Below are positions 21,805 through 33,163 of a DNA stretch of 64,000 nucleotides, piece by piece. The stretch is from Ceratodon purpureus. Its lineage: Eukaryota; Streptophyta; Bryopsida; Pseudoditrichales; Ditrichaceae. The stretch covers positions 110,146,457-110,210,456 of the forward strand of contig CM026426.1 of NCBI GenBank assembly GCA_014871385.1. The letters run 5' to 3'. A model generated the notes under the pieces. The model did no database searches. It was not told the origin of the DNA and worked only from the letters and a program-made list of their open reading frames with translations. Within the stretch, counting starts at the first letter, position 1; the number at the start of each line of letters is the position of its first letter. The position numbers were made by a program, and so were the translations under genes.

Positions 21805-23694
21805 ATGGAGCGAAGCCAGAGTGCGCGCTCTGGGGACACATCCAGTGCGCGGAAGGGGAGAGCACTTGGAGCGCGAGAGAGGAGGAGCCGCGGAGTGATG
21901 AGTGATGATGACGACGTCGGGAGGGAGGGTCCGCGGAAGAGGCTGCGGGGAGGAACAGGCAGAGGAGGGGCATCTGGTGAGGAGCCTGCTACCGAGGAAT
22001 TGCCAAAGAAAGGTGGCGCTGGGGAACGAGGTCGAAGTCGCGGCCGAGAAGAGGTGGAGGGAGGAGCTGCAAAGCAAGTGTCGAAGAAGGCTTCAGGTGC
22101 GAGACGAGGTCGAGGTGATAGCCGGGACGAGCTGGAAGGAGAAGCTGGAGCGGAAGCAAAGTCCACAGCAAAGAAGAAAGGAAAGGGAAATGTGAGGTCT
22201 GAGAAGGCCTTCACGTGCCTGGAAGACGTCGACGACAAGATTTCGAGGCTGAAGAAGCCTCCGCGGGAATTGAAGAGGGCGGACTTTCAGGCTGAATATG
22301 GACTCCCCAACGAGGGAGACAATCCCCATCACTTCCTTCGAGGCACGGTCTCCTCCGACACTGTGCGCAGGTTGTTTGGTAAGCCTACGGAGATGGTGGT
22401 CGGAGCGAGTTCTATTGGCAGGGTTGCGAAGTCCTGGAGGTTGTGGATAGGGTCAAGTATCTACACCCAATTCTGTATCAACATGGGGAGGAGGAGAATC
22501 CGAACCTGATCACGGTGAGGTTTGCCGAAGGTATCGCATTAGAGTATGAGGAAGGTGGTGGTCGTGTCAATTGGTGTGCTTTCGGGGAGGAGACAAACAA
22601 GCGACAGAGGGGCCGATCTACGTTGGACAGGACAAAGCTTGAGGAGCTCAGGAAGTCTATTGCGGACTCTAGGTGCACTGAGGGGAAGAAGAAGGTCGAT
22701 GTCCGAGGTAAGGAGTGGCGAGGAATTAAGGTCAAACCTGGCTGGGAGGGAAAGGTCGAGCAAGGGGATGCGGTGAGGGTGGGGGGTCGTGGGCCACCGG
22801 GTGAGTCGAAGGGTGGGCTGGAATCCGCCATGGCATCGGGTGTGTGCTTGCAGGAGGATACCGGTTTGCGAGGATAGAGTGCTGGGAGGTTGGCAAAGGG
22901 GGAAGTGGAGGAGCGGCTGCAAAATTTGGAGGGTCTGATGCAAGCTGTTTACTTGGAGCAGAAGTACAAGCGGGAGCTGAAGAAGGAGGCTGGTCAACGG
23001 CTTGACGGCGCCATTTGGAAGAGTAAGCAAAGTGAATGGGGCATGGGCACATTGAAGAAACAAGAGGAGCAGAAGACGGCGCTGATTAGAGCGCTGGAAG
23101 AGCAAGGCCAGGATGTGTACAAGGAGAACATAAAGATGGAGGGAATTCAAGAGCAGTTGCCAGAGGAGAAGGTCAAGGTCGCGGCCGCTAAAGGGGAGCT
23201 GGAGACCGCCGAAGCTGAGATCCAGGCATTGACAAGAGAATTGGAGTCGGGCCAGTTGCAGCTTGATGCCTTCGCAGCCGAGAAGTACCAGTTGAAGCAA
23301 GGGAGGAGTACTCTGAGCTTTTCTCCAAGTCCAATGGTGTATGCGCCCGAGGATCCAATATGTGGAGCGTTTGATTTTGCAGATGAGACCAGCTTCATCA
23401 GGATTACCGCTTGCTGCTTGTGTTCCTTCCCATTCCCGCAGTATGACATGGTAGTAACCTCGTGTAGACACTTGTATCATCCTTTCTGTACTTCAGTGGT
23501 CTTTGTATGTAGCTGCAAGTGCGTGGCCATAGGATGCGGGGAGATTTGTCACCCGGAATGGCATCGGAGTTTTAGTTGGGGAGAGCCACATGCAGAATTG
23601 GTGGAGAAGGCTAGGATGCTTGGAGTAGCCGAAGAAAGGCGGAGACTAATGGAGGAGAGAACAGAGCAAGCTATGGCGAAGGTGCCATCTGATG
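21805..23694 (+). pseudogene. Coiled-coil/RING-like gene copy 1, first long exon, disrupted
   Basis: The likely ATG is at 21805. Residues ~1-135 are Arg/Lys/Gly/Glu-rich and disordered; then comes a globular segment (ADFQAEYGLPN..., ~22260-22410). The frame shifts near 22410-22440, continues at about 22425 and meets TAG at 22875-22877, then stays open through a long charged coiled coil (~22890-23300) into a Cys/His cluster (CCLC...CRHLYHPFC...CSCKC...CGEICHPEWH, ~23405-23560) like a variant RING or zinc ribbon. The exon ends at a strong donor (GATG followed by GTAAGT at 23695). The layout matches copy 2 at 42.6-44.5 kb. Role unknown, possibly part of a multicopy transposon-like family. Confidence 0.5.
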
Positions 23695-24717
23695 GTAAGT
23701 TCATCTAAATTTGTGCTAGTATTCTGGATATGTGCTTTGCAATGTTGATTCTGGATATGTGCTTTGTAGGAATTTTAGTGTTTATGTACTATGGAGTCCG
23801 CGAATGTAGTATGCGGTTGTTCCAGTTTAGGTGAATTCTAGAAGTTTGTTATAGAAAGTAGTGAAAGTATATTGTTGGATCGTAAGGTTGTACACTCTAT
23901 ACGTGATGTGGTTGCTAGCTTTCACCTGATTGTGATCTGAGACAACTTAGACTTGCACAGTGTATATGAAGTCCAGGTTCATTAACAGCATGTGTCTGAA
24001 CATGTATATTAGTGTCGAAGTCTAAATGCAATATGTGTACAAGAAGTTCCTTCACTGAATTCCATGAATTGTTGTGTATTGCATAGTACTTGGTGAACAA
24101 CTGTTTGGCGCTGGAAATGAAATGTTTGTATGTTAGTGTCAAAGTCTAAATCCAGTATGTGTACAAGAAGTTCCTTCACTGAATTCCATGAATTGTTGTG
24201 TATTGCATAGTACTTGGTGAACAACTGTTTGGCGCTGGAAATGAAATGTTTGTATGTTAGTGTCAAAGTCTAAATCGAGTACGTGTACAAGAAGTTGCTT
24301 CACTGAATTCCAGTATATTATTGTGTATTGCATAGTACTCGATGATTTTTGTTAGGCGTTGGAAATGTCATATTTGTATATTAGGCCTAATCTTCAGGTA
24401 CATGCAGCTACTTAGAGCAAGTATTTTATGTACTCCATATGACATAGTGCTTGAAATGTACTTGCGGTGCTGTACGCAGACGACATTGTACTTGACAGAG
24501 CTACAACAGGTATTTCTTGTCTTTATTTTACTTGGTACTAGAAGTCCTACGTGGTAGTCATAGAGGTCATAGAGTACATTTAGAATTGCGGACTTGTACA
24601 AATGGTCCACCAGTTCAAATCCAATAGGTAGTGATAGTACTGGTTCATTTGTGCTAGTCGACTGCAATTACATTCGGTACCATATTCTATATACTCTAAC
24701 AGGATGTGTGGTGGCAG
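23695..24717 (+). other. Intron of coiled-coil gene 1
   Basis: A donor at 23695 and an acceptor at 24717 (GTGGTGGCAG) join in phase (G split as G|GT). The intron is filled partly by a 124-bp tandem repeat and is rich in the tetranucleotide GTAC. Confidence 0.6.
24011..24384. repeat. Tandem repeat, 124 bp x 3
   Basis: Units begin AGTGTC(G/A)AAGTCTAAAT at 24011, 24135 and 24259. Copies 1 and 2 differ at only a few positions and copy 3 is more diverged with indels near its end. Each unit carries GTGTACAAGAAG and TAGTACT. Minus-strand frames here are read through the repeat and are not genes. Confidence 0.92.
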
Positions 24718-26359
24718 GTTCTAGCCTAAGGTTTGCATCACCTCAGAAGGCCGTCAACAATGCAAGACGAACACTCGAAGGGGAGACAAGCCAGCCAGCA
24801 TGGTCTGGAGGCGCTCTAGAGGATTTTCATGGAGTGCCGCAACGGGTTGTCAGGGGCGACAACATTAAATCTAGAGACCAACCAATGCTGGAGAGGCCAG
24901 TGGAGAAGGTGGTGATGGCATGTCTTTCGGATGGTGCTCATCTTCAGGGACGTGAACCAGATCTGGAGTCGGGAGACGATTCTGGTTTTGACGAAGAGGA
25001 CAACAACACCAAGATTACCCCCCTACGTTCTAGCTCCGGCACTACCGTCGAGGAAGGGGATAGTGATACTTCGGAGAGCACTGATGCTCAGTCGGGGAAG
25101 GCTTCAGACCAAACTGGAGACGGTGATCCTTCACTTGACATAAGCTTGCCACCGCCAGAAACCTCAGTCCATGTGGAAGGAGTGGAGCTCGAGGGTCTGT
25201 CAAGTCCATGTCAAGGAAGGGGCAGCACTGATAAAGGAGGGAGTGTTGGCGTCGCTGCAGGGGCAAGGAAGAGGGATGAAGGACTGAGCGTCGTTGGAAG
25301 TGGAAAGAAGCAGGGTGAGGCTGCAGGGATTACTGGGAGCGGGAGGAAGGAGGAGAAGGAGGATTCGGGGAGAGCTAAGGAAGGGGATGGAGGGGCGGTG
25401 CTGAAGAAGGGAGGCGCAGCAGGGAGCGGGAGGAAGAAGGGGAAGGAGGATTCGGGGACAGCTGAGGAAGGGGACGGTGCTGTTGCGAAGGAGAAGGGTG
25501 GCGCAGCAGGGAGCGAGAGGAAGAAGGGGAAGGAGGATTCGGGGACAGCTGAGGAAGGGGACCGTGCTGTAGCGAAGGAGAAGGGAACGCCAACGGAAAA
25601 GGAGAAGGAGGTCTCGCCGCAGCCCGCGAGGAAGGAGACAACCAAGCCTGAGTCGCAATGCGTGCCGGGACGCAAGGGCAAGTTGCTTTGGGGAGAATAT
25701 GGTAAGGATGGTGGAGGAGCCACGGCCTCGGGTTTCGTGGATACCTTGGTGCAAGTGGAGGCTGCAGCCAAGTTCATGGAGGTAACAAGGAGGAAGGCCG
25801 AGGGGGGGGGGTAAAGGAGAAGGAGGATGTAGTGAGCAGTGGCGTAGGCGCGGGTACCAAGGATGTGCGAGCCTCAAGGTAGGTGGAGGTACAGGGTGGC
25901 GCAATGGAAGGAGAAGACGGACAATCGAAGGATATTGGAGCGGCGGAAGGAGGGCCCGGCGTGACCGATGCTGAAGTAGCGGAAGGAGAAGTAGAAGGGC
26001 TGTCGAAGTCTAATTTGCCCCGGTCTCCATTCCAGTTGAGAGCAAAGAGAGCAACGGGTCCAATTGTGGACGATGACTCAGGGCCGGGACTTGAGGCTGC
26101 GATAGAGAATGTCTATTCAGCTGACAAGACCACGTACAAGGAGCTGGCCGAGATTGTTGGGGTGAGTGGAAGTCCTATTGCTGTCCCTGAAACGAATGTG
26201 CGGACGAGAGCACGCACCGCCAAGGAGGCAGAGCAAGCAGCAGAGGAATCCCCGGCATCAATCAGAGCTAAGGGTCGTAAGAATGAGGGGAGAAAGAATG
26301 ATAAGGTCAAGGGCGACAAGGTAGGTGGCGCAGTCTCACAGAAACGGCGGAGAGGGTAG
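24718..26359 (+). pseudogene. Coiled-coil/RING-like gene copy 1, tail exon
   Basis: The exon begins in phase after GTGGCAG. It is a hydrophilic, low-complexity tail rich in Gly, Glu, Lys and Ser, with three ~29-residue repeats. A run of ten G (25802-25811) is one G short of keeping frame, giving a TAA at 25812; in the shifted frame TAG at 25880-25882 follows, although AAG|GTAGGT there could instead be a donor. The frame then stays open to TAG at 26357-26359 and ends in a basic KKRRRG-like sequence that suits nuclear localisation. No enzymatic domain seen. Confidence 0.5.
25340..25605 (+). repeat. Coding minisatellite, ~87 bp x 3
   Basis: Three adjoining units encode variants of GS(G/E)RKKGKEDSGTAEEGD followed by AVAKEKG-type ends. 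The last two are nearly identical at the DNA level, showing recent slippage or unequal exchange within the tail exon. Confidence 0.85.
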
Positions 26360-26640
26360 CCACTTAGAATGAGGGCTTGAGCAATCTGTAGGATTGCTTT
26401 TAGTGGATTGTTTTTTTGGTTTTTGATCTATTGAGCTGCGGTAGAGTGCTTGTGTAGAACGGATTTGCAGGTCAATTAATATATCTTACCTCATCACTGA
26501 GGTCTCCCTAACAAGGCCGAGACAAGGCTTCTGTATTTAATTTTCCATGCAGATGTGTTATTTGCGATCCTTCGTGATTTCTTTGCATTTGTGCTTTTGT
26601 TAGTCTTTCCAAGTAGCCTTGGAACTTTTCTTTTCTATTT
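26360..26640. other. Spacer between coiled-coil gene 1 and SET gene
   Basis: T-rich spacer with no supported feature. It could hold the 3' end of one gene and the promoter or last 5' intron of the next. Confidence 0.35.
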
Positions 26641-26648
26641 TTAAGAGT

Positions 26649-27755
26649 ATGACGAGGGGAAGGTGGTCTGTTGGGATGGGATTCAACCAGGCCGAAGCTT
26701 GGTATGATGCAGCAGATTTGTCTAAGGGGCTCGAGAGGATCCCTGTCCTTGTTGGTCAGTCTGATATTGCTATGAGATACTTTCAATATGTTAATTCTAG
26801 CGTGGTCTATGACCAAGCACACGTGCCTACCACCCTTGAGAGCCTTGGCCCCAGGGACTACTGTCTTTGTACCCCAGAATGCTTGGGTGGGAATGGTACT
26901 TGTGCGTGCCAAGCCGATTCAGTGGGAGGAGTTGCATACAACGAAGGAGGTATTGTGGAGGACGCTTATCTCTACAATCACAACGAAGAAGATGCACATT
27001 ACTATAAGAAGGGTAGACGGTGTTTTAAAGGCAAATCAGTGTGCCGAGGTCATGTTCCTCGTCTTTTCCTTAAGGAGTGCAATGTCAAGTGTAGGTGTCA
27101 TAGTGATTGTGGCAATCGTGTTGTCCAGCAGGGGATGAAGTTTCAAGTAGAGGTTTTTCCTACAGCCGTTACGGGGTGGGGGATTCGGACGAGTGAGCTA
27201 ATACCTAGAGGTGCGTTTGTTTTTGAGTTGGCCTGAGAGATTTTAACAAATGCTGAGCAAATGGTTAGGAACTTGGGGGTAGTTGCGGGTCAGTCCTATA
27301 GCTTGCAACTTGATGCTGACTGGGCCACTGAGCGGAAACTGGACGACCACAATGCATTGTGCTTGGATTCTACTCGATTTGGAAATGTGGCCAGGTTTTT
27401 GAACCACAGGTTAGAATTTGCGACCATATTCTACATACTCTACGGTCTTTCTTCTCACATTCTACGATATGGCCTGACTGTGGGCCTCTGTCATTACAGG
27501 TGTGAAGACTCTAACCTAGTGGACATACCTGTTTCGATAGAGAGTGTGGATCGCCGCTTCTATCATGTAGCATTTTTTGCAAGTCGTATCATACGTCCTG
27601 GAAAGGAACTAACCTGGGACTATGGCACTAATTTTAATAATGATGATCCGGACCTACCTCGATTTACTTGTAAGTGTATGAGTAAAATGTGTAGAAACAA
27701 TGCCTTACCACTTGCCATGCGAAGGTCAGCCAGTAAACCATCTAGGAGAAGATGA
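26649..27755 (+). pseudogene. SUVR-like histone lysine methyltransferase, TGA in SET domain
   Basis: Two exons: 26649-27409 and 27500-27755, joined by a 90-base intron (CCACAG|GTTAGA to ATTACAG) that interrupts the N-H-R-C motif. The protein shows a DLSKG/NSSVVYDQA region typical of SUVR proteins, a Cys-rich pre-SET (CLCTPEC...CACQ...CNVKCRCHSDCGN), SET motifs (GWGIRTSELIPRG, NVARFLNHRC, ELTWDYG) and a post-SET CKCMSKMC. NHRC rather than NHSC is characteristic of SUVR members. These enzymes methylate histone H3 (commonly Lys9) on repeats. TGA at 27234-27236 stands where the conserved Gly of the VGEILT motif belongs, and the frame continues open after it. No N-terminal WIYLD region was found, so the gene may be 5'-truncated. 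Confidence 0.8.
27410..27499 (+). other. 90-bp intron of SET gene
   Basis: GT at 27410 and AG at 27498-27499. Its length is a multiple of three and it has no stop in frame, so the intron can be read through. Placement is supported by restoration of the N-H-R-C SET motif. Confidence 0.8.
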
Positions 27756-27904
27756 CTCCACATATGTGTTGTGATATCCTTCTGTAAAGCAGAACCACAC
27801 TCGCACATTTTTCTAGACTTTCAACTGCAAGCCTTTTGTTTATGCATAAAAGGGATTAATCTTGAATAATTTTTCTGCCGATATACTGTTTGTACTACCA
27901 AAGA

Positions 27905-27997
27905 TATGTTCAGAGCATACTCTTTGTACATTTTGTTATACTACACGTACATATCCAGATTATACTCTTTATACATTTTGATATTCTACACGTACAT
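27905..27997. repeat. ~50-bp repeats around the CCGG insertion
   Basis: TACTCTTTGTACATTTTG...TACACGTACAT (from about 27918) is followed by a second copy (from about 27962). A third partial copy (TATCCAGAATATACTCTTTGTACATTTT) starts at about 29624, immediately beyond the 1.6-kb insertion. The insertion therefore landed inside a small tandem array. Confidence 0.7.
27993..27997. repeat. Target-site duplication, left (TACAT)
   Basis: TACAT directly precedes TGTAGCACG and matches TACAT at 29619-29623 directly after TTCCCACA. Confidence 0.6.
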
Positions 27998-28368
27998 TGT
28001 AGCACGACGTGGTATCCATATTCCTCCGGAAGGCACTTAATTGACACTAAATACCCTCCAAAGTAAACCACTCCGTGTTCGTTCCCACGAAGACCTATAG
28101 TTTTCCCTCTATTAGACAATAAGCTACCTTTCCCCGGCCGGCACCTAGCCAACCGGATTCCCTACCGGTGTGGACTTCCGGATTTTCACCCTCTAGATCC
28201 GGATCCGTCCGGATACCGGCTCCCAGACGGTTACCATCCGTCCACTCTAGTTACCGTCCGTCCCAAATCCCTTACCGGATGGTACTTGGACGGACGTCTA
28301 TTACAGTTTACTGGACAAACTTCCGGATTTTTAGACTAGTGGCCGGTTCCCACTGATCCGTCTATGCT

Positions 28369-28460
28369 TTAAAGTGGCTGGATTCTCCACCGTCCCGTGA
28401 CTTAAAGTGGCTGGACACCCACTGCCCCGTAACTTAAAGTGGCTAGACACCCACTGGTCC
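28369..28460. repeat. Short tandem repeat TTTAAAGTGGCTGGA-, x3
   Basis: Three ~37-base units of the form (C/A)TTAAAGTGGCT(G/A)GACACCCACTG occur in a row inside the CCGG-rich element. Confidence 0.8.
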
Positions 28461-28975
28461 TATTCTAACAACCGGATGGTATGATTTCCGTATGTCTACT
28501 TTATTGGACCGGATGGCTACTCAGTACCGGATACAGGGACGGAATCCTATACTACAATGACATTCCGGTCCGGCTGCAAGTACTGTTTCTACACTGTTAC
28601 TCCTTTCGGACGGTTTCCGATTGGCTAGTCAGGCTTTTGTCCCTGTTACCAGGCTCCTTCCGGACGTTGGAAACCGTCAACACTCGGCGCTTGACACCTT
28701 TCCAATCTCTCCGGGCGCTCTCCTGATTCACTCAACCGGAAAACACACTTCCGGAATCCTACCGGCAACAATGGTACTTCCAACCGGAACCACAATGGAC
28801 CTGCTATGCAACCGTCACTCGCTCAAACTCCAACAGTTTCTCAAAACATATTCTGAATTTCACAAGCTAATGGAATACAAAAACAAGGTGCAAGCCTTGG
28901 GAAAACTTCTGGCTTAAGTACTATCTCCTACCCGGAGTTCTCGCAGCCTAGTGGCCCACTAGATCCTAGAATTCT

Positions 28976-29075
28976 GGATCTGAGATCTAGATCTGAGATC
29001 TAGATCTGAGATCCGGAATTAAGATCTGAGATCCGGAATTTAGATCTGAGATCCGGTTTCTGGATCTGAGACTTC
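28976..29075. repeat. GATCTGAGATCTA / GATCTGAGATCCGG array
   Basis: About seven units built on GATCTGAGATC, the first three without CCGG and the later ones ending CCGGAATT or CCGGTTTC. It shows how CCGG is being spread or lost within one short array. Confidence 0.85.
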
Positions 29076-29618
29076 CGGATTCCAACAACAACAAATCACT
29101 ATATCTAACTCCCTGTTAATAGCCGGGTGCAATTGAGCCCCATCGTTAGTCGCTATTAAGAGTCGGGAGATTTCTAACTACCTATTTCTACTTCTTACCT
29201 GATCCGGAATTACAGAAGAGCCAGACTTCCGGCATCTTGGACATCTATCTACCGGCTTTGAGGTTCCGGTCAGTGTGGGAGCTAGCCCCATCTACTATTC
29301 TTGAGTTCCGGTATTCGTCCAACAGTTTCTGGATTCCGGATTTCCAAACTTCCGGAGTCCAGATTTCCGGATTTCCGGACTTCAGATTTCCGGATTCTGG
29401 AAACTTGCAGTCCGACCGGAACCGTCCGGCTAGCCGATATCAAAGACTTGTGCCACCATGTCTGGTTATGGCTTCTATTTTCTCCCAACCGTCTTATTAG
29501 CTAAAACTATCATATTTCTAATATTCCTATCTAGCTAGTATCCTAGAAACACTATAATTTCCGGTTTCGCCGGAAATTTATGCTTACTTCCGGAAACATG
29601 TGGGAACGTCTTCCCACA

Positions 29619-29623
29619 TACAT
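29619..29623. repeat. Target-site duplication, right (TACAT)
   Basis: Right-hand copy of the 5-bp duplication flanking the CCGG-rich insertion. Confidence 0.6.
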
Positions 29624-30441
29624 ATCCAGAATATACTCTTTGTACATTTTTGATGCACTACATGTACAAATAGACCAAATGCAAGGATTTTTGGGACTCA
29701 TGAAACTTCAACAATTCTGAAGCAAACATAGAACAACTCGGATAAATATACAACCATTCAAACTCAACAGCTCAAAGCCGGAACTTGAGTTTATAAACTC
29801 ACTTGTAAATTCTTAGAATCAATGTTTCAATGGTACTGTTTGAGTAGTCTTAGTACTTGTCTAAACACCAACCAGTACTTCTAAAACCAACGTCAAATGA
29901 GAAACAAACCTCTCACCCTAAACCGATTGCTCCCAATTCTAACATTCTACAATAACAGTGCTATCCTCAGATATGAGCTCTTGAGATACCGCTATCCAGT
30001 GCACCCTGTAGAAGGCCCAAAACAAAAAGGAAAAAAACTACAGTACCTAATATCCAACAAAATGTAGAACCATGATCGTCCAGCCTGACTCGAAATGAAA
30101 AAAAATATGGATGGGTGTTACTACAGTGAAGAGGCACACACGCAAAAGAGAGTGACATTAGAAGGTACAAAATGAAATTATAAAAAGAAGGTTATAAAGA
30201 ATAAAAAAAAGAAAGGGATTGCAGGTTCTCTTAATCACAGACTACTATGCCAGACAATAGATGACTGAAGCAAAAAAAAAGGGGAGCACTTGGATAGCGG
30301 GATATCTCTAGAGCTCACTTTCAGTTAGACAAATACCCAAGCATTTGTTTGACTTCTATCATCATGGGACCAGTACTTCTAAAACCAACGTCGGATGAGA
30401 AACAATCCTGAAATCAGTGTTCAAAGTGGACCAACTTGTAC
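29624..30441. other. Spacer, GTAC-containing
   Basis: No gene seen. Contains several GTAC tetranucleotides, and two related stretches: CCAGTACTTCTAAAACCAACGTC at about 29871 and the same words at about 30371, followed by a shared (A/G)GATGAGAAACAA, which suggests a ~500-base-spaced duplicate. Confidence 0.4.
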
Positions 30442-32341
30442 TTAATCTTCGTTGAATGCCCACCACTCTCGTAAGGCATCTTCACATATCTGAAGCGTTT
30501 CACTTGACATCTTGTATACAGGAATACCTTTAACCCTGTGTTGAGCTAGAACCATAGGGAATTTACAAGCTCTAACCAGATGGGCATCAACATGTGCATC
30601 AACTGCTTTGTCGCAGAGTACATACGTCTTTTCACCACGTCCGTACTTCTTGTAATGCTTTGCTCTGATCAAAACATCTCCAGCCCTAAACCCCCCCCCC
30701 CCAAGGGCAAGTCTTGGGCTCTGCTAACACAAACTTCTTTGCTTGACACTGGAGAATGTAGAATTCCACCCCGTCTTCGTTCTCCTCTTCTGCTGGAATC
30801 ATGAAATTGTCGCCGATGTCCACCAAGTCACCGACCTCCTCTAAAATGCCGTCATACACCCAGTTAGCCTCGTCGTCAATTTCTTCAATTTGCTGTGCTA
30901 CGCCTCCTGCACTCATTGGGCACAGCCTTTGAACAGCCCACTCCTGCACATGCGTCAAGTTCTCACACTCAATCCAATCACCATCAATGCATGGGACGCA
31001 GAAGCATGACAACTCTCGAGTTCTAAGCATAGAAGGATCAGCCATAGAGAAGCCCATAATAGAGTAGAGACTCTTTGAGCCGGGCAAAGTGTTACACTTG
31101 ATACTCTTATCATTATCTGTATTTCCTATCAACCAAAACACACGTGAAAGAGGGGAAGTTTTAGCATGAACATATGAACTGGCAACGCGCTCTGTGTATT
31201 TCTCCTCCAGGAGCTCCACAACTTGAGCGGCATTTTGTAAGGGCCTCAATGGAAATTGGATCTGCTCAGCAGCAAGCGCCCTCTTCACCACCGCACCAGC
31301 CCCATCCCATTCTCCTTTTCCATGAGCCGACTCAAAATAGTTCCACCGCATCTTGCAACCCCCAGTGAGCGCTGGGTAGTGTGCAACAAAGTACATCGCT
31401 GTCGCGCACTTAAACTGGAAACTACACCCGTCACTGTAGACCCAATGTTCCTCCGGTGTCAACCCTGAATCACCCAGCCAATCCCAATGCAACGTCAGAC
31501 AATGTTGAACAAAAGCTGAATCGTGAGCCTTATCATCAGATATGTAGAAGTGAGTCTGCTTCATGGTCTGCTCTCCTTCTTTCCACGTCGTAATGTGCAC
31601 CAGGATGGTCACACTAGTACTGAAGTAGTACAAGCTCTGGACCTCATTTTGGATGGCAAAAGTGTAGTTCTCTGCATAGTCAATATGTGACACAACCACT
31701 CCCTCCGGAACGTTCTTCATCATCAATTGACATTGCTCATCTTGCCATCGTGCCTTCAAGTTGTGTGTGATAAAGGTGGTCACTGTTTTCTCCATATAAG
31801 ATAGGAATTCGTGAAAATTTGTCTCTCTGAAAGCTTCCCGAAGACTTTTCTTCACTTTTCCAGACTGAGCATCCACTCCCACCTGGTAGTACTCGAAACA
31901 CTTCCATCTAACAAGAAAGGTGTTAGAACCAGACAACTCATGCGGGCAAATAGGAAAGAGTTGGAAACCACAGCTAGAACAATCGCCCATGAGACATTCA
32001 AGCCTATGCCACATATCAAATTCTCCTTTTGGACAAACACATGATTCCCACATCAGAGTTATATGTTTGAAAGTATTCTCATGCGCACAACAAGTCCCTT
32101 CCTTACTGCCTGTGCACACTGTACACGCACAATCACATGTGGTATGCACATGGAGCCCCCTGACTTTGTCCCTGAGGTTGCTCAATCCAACCTTCATCAT
32201 GTCCATCTCCACATGGTATATGCAACAGCAAGTATTCCTCTCCTTGAGTTTTCGCACCCACCATGGCTTCAACCTCTCAAAAGCCCTCTGCCGCACACTA
32301 CATTCTGGGTGGACCTCTTCGAAGCGCAAGTAGAATGAGGT
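30442..32341 (-). pseudogene. Transposase-like gene, exon 2 with G-run frameshift
   Basis: Exon 2 starts in phase after GATTGGCAG. The frame carries C-rich motifs (CCCIYHVEM, CDCACTVC), a hydrophobic core, YSDGCSFQFK, and HGKGEWDGAGAVVKRAL, a signature of a widespread, multicopy and poorly characterised transposon-like protein family in which acidic residues recall RNase H-fold transposases. That is inference. A run of 12 G on the minus strand (30691-30702) breaks the frame; 11 would join it to the final 77 codons ending at 30442, which resemble a BAH-like or other small beta domain. A one-base slip or sequencing error explains this. Its partner is exon 1 at 33164-33961. Confidence 0.6.
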
Positions 32342-33163
32342 CTGCCAATCACGCACAAGTGTACATTAGGTACAGTAGAGGACCTTCATTCAGAACCTGA
32401 TACAAAACATGCAATGAAATGTACTAATTGTAGAAAGCTGACACCATTACTCTACAAGAAAGACACAGATAAGAACAGTCGGTACCTCTTAGTACTTTGA
32501 ACAATGCCGCAAGTATAAAAGGTACATGAAGAAAGTACAATAGAGCGCAACGCTACGTATGAACATGACTCCAAGGACCACACTGTACTCTTAGTTTATA
32601 GCCGAGTGTTCAAAAGTAGCAAATTTAGTCAATTACTAAACACTGTATTAAAGAAAAACTCTAACCTAGTACAATAAGTACAGTGTGAACCATCTTATGG
32701 ACATTTATAACCCTGCATTGCAATTAGGGGAAGTCCAAAGTCAAAAAGTACATTACGGCGCACGTCCAGTACTTACTATGAACGTAAAGTACTCACAATA
32801 CCACTTCTCCACTTTTAATCTAAAGTCCGCAAAAGCACTAAATCATCTATTGACTCCAAATTACACAACCAGTACAAATTATACTTCGCTCTAACAGGAC
32901 CTTGCTAGAAGTTTATATTACATAGAGTACACATCCAAAGAAGACTATGTATAGTACCTTTTCTTGCAATGTTTTGATCCAAATTATGTACCATGGAATG
33001 CAACCTAGGCAAAATACGCTACACAACAACCACAAACTAACTAATGTTCACTTCTCTACAACTTCCAGAAACCGATATTGTCCTATGAGGTACTGAAAGT
33101 ATGTAAACTAAGCAATCGGACTCATCATATTATACAAACTCAAATCAATAACTTACAACTCAC
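32342..33163 (-). other. GTAC-rich intron of transposase-like gene
   Basis: The donor CTCAG|GTGAGT (33163) and acceptor GATTGGCAG (32342) are both strong, and the exons join in phase 0. By eye the 822-base intron has 18 GTAC tetranucleotides against about 3 expected; the flanking exons have roughly the expected number. Open frames inside it are spurious. Confidence 0.75.

Larger units (their letters stand above)
27998..29618. mobile_element. CCGG-rich insertion, probable solo LTR (1,621 bp)
   Basis: The segment begins TGT, ends ACA and is bracketed by the 5-bp duplication TACAT, as for LTR retroelement integration. Its ends match imperfectly as inverted repeats (TGTAGCACGACGT against TGTGGGAAGACGT, 10 of 13). 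It has no coding capacity and no internal primer-binding or gag/pol sequence, so a solo LTR or short non-autonomous element fits best. It is packed with CCGG (about 44 by eye against about 6 expected). Two small hairpins close the right end: AATTTCCGG/CCGGAAATT around 29559-29581 and TGTGGGAA/TTCCCACA at 29599-29618. Confidence 0.6.

Noticed and set aside
24011-24384. CRISPR-like array
   Set aside because: Units are contiguous 124-bp repeats without spacers, in a plant intron.
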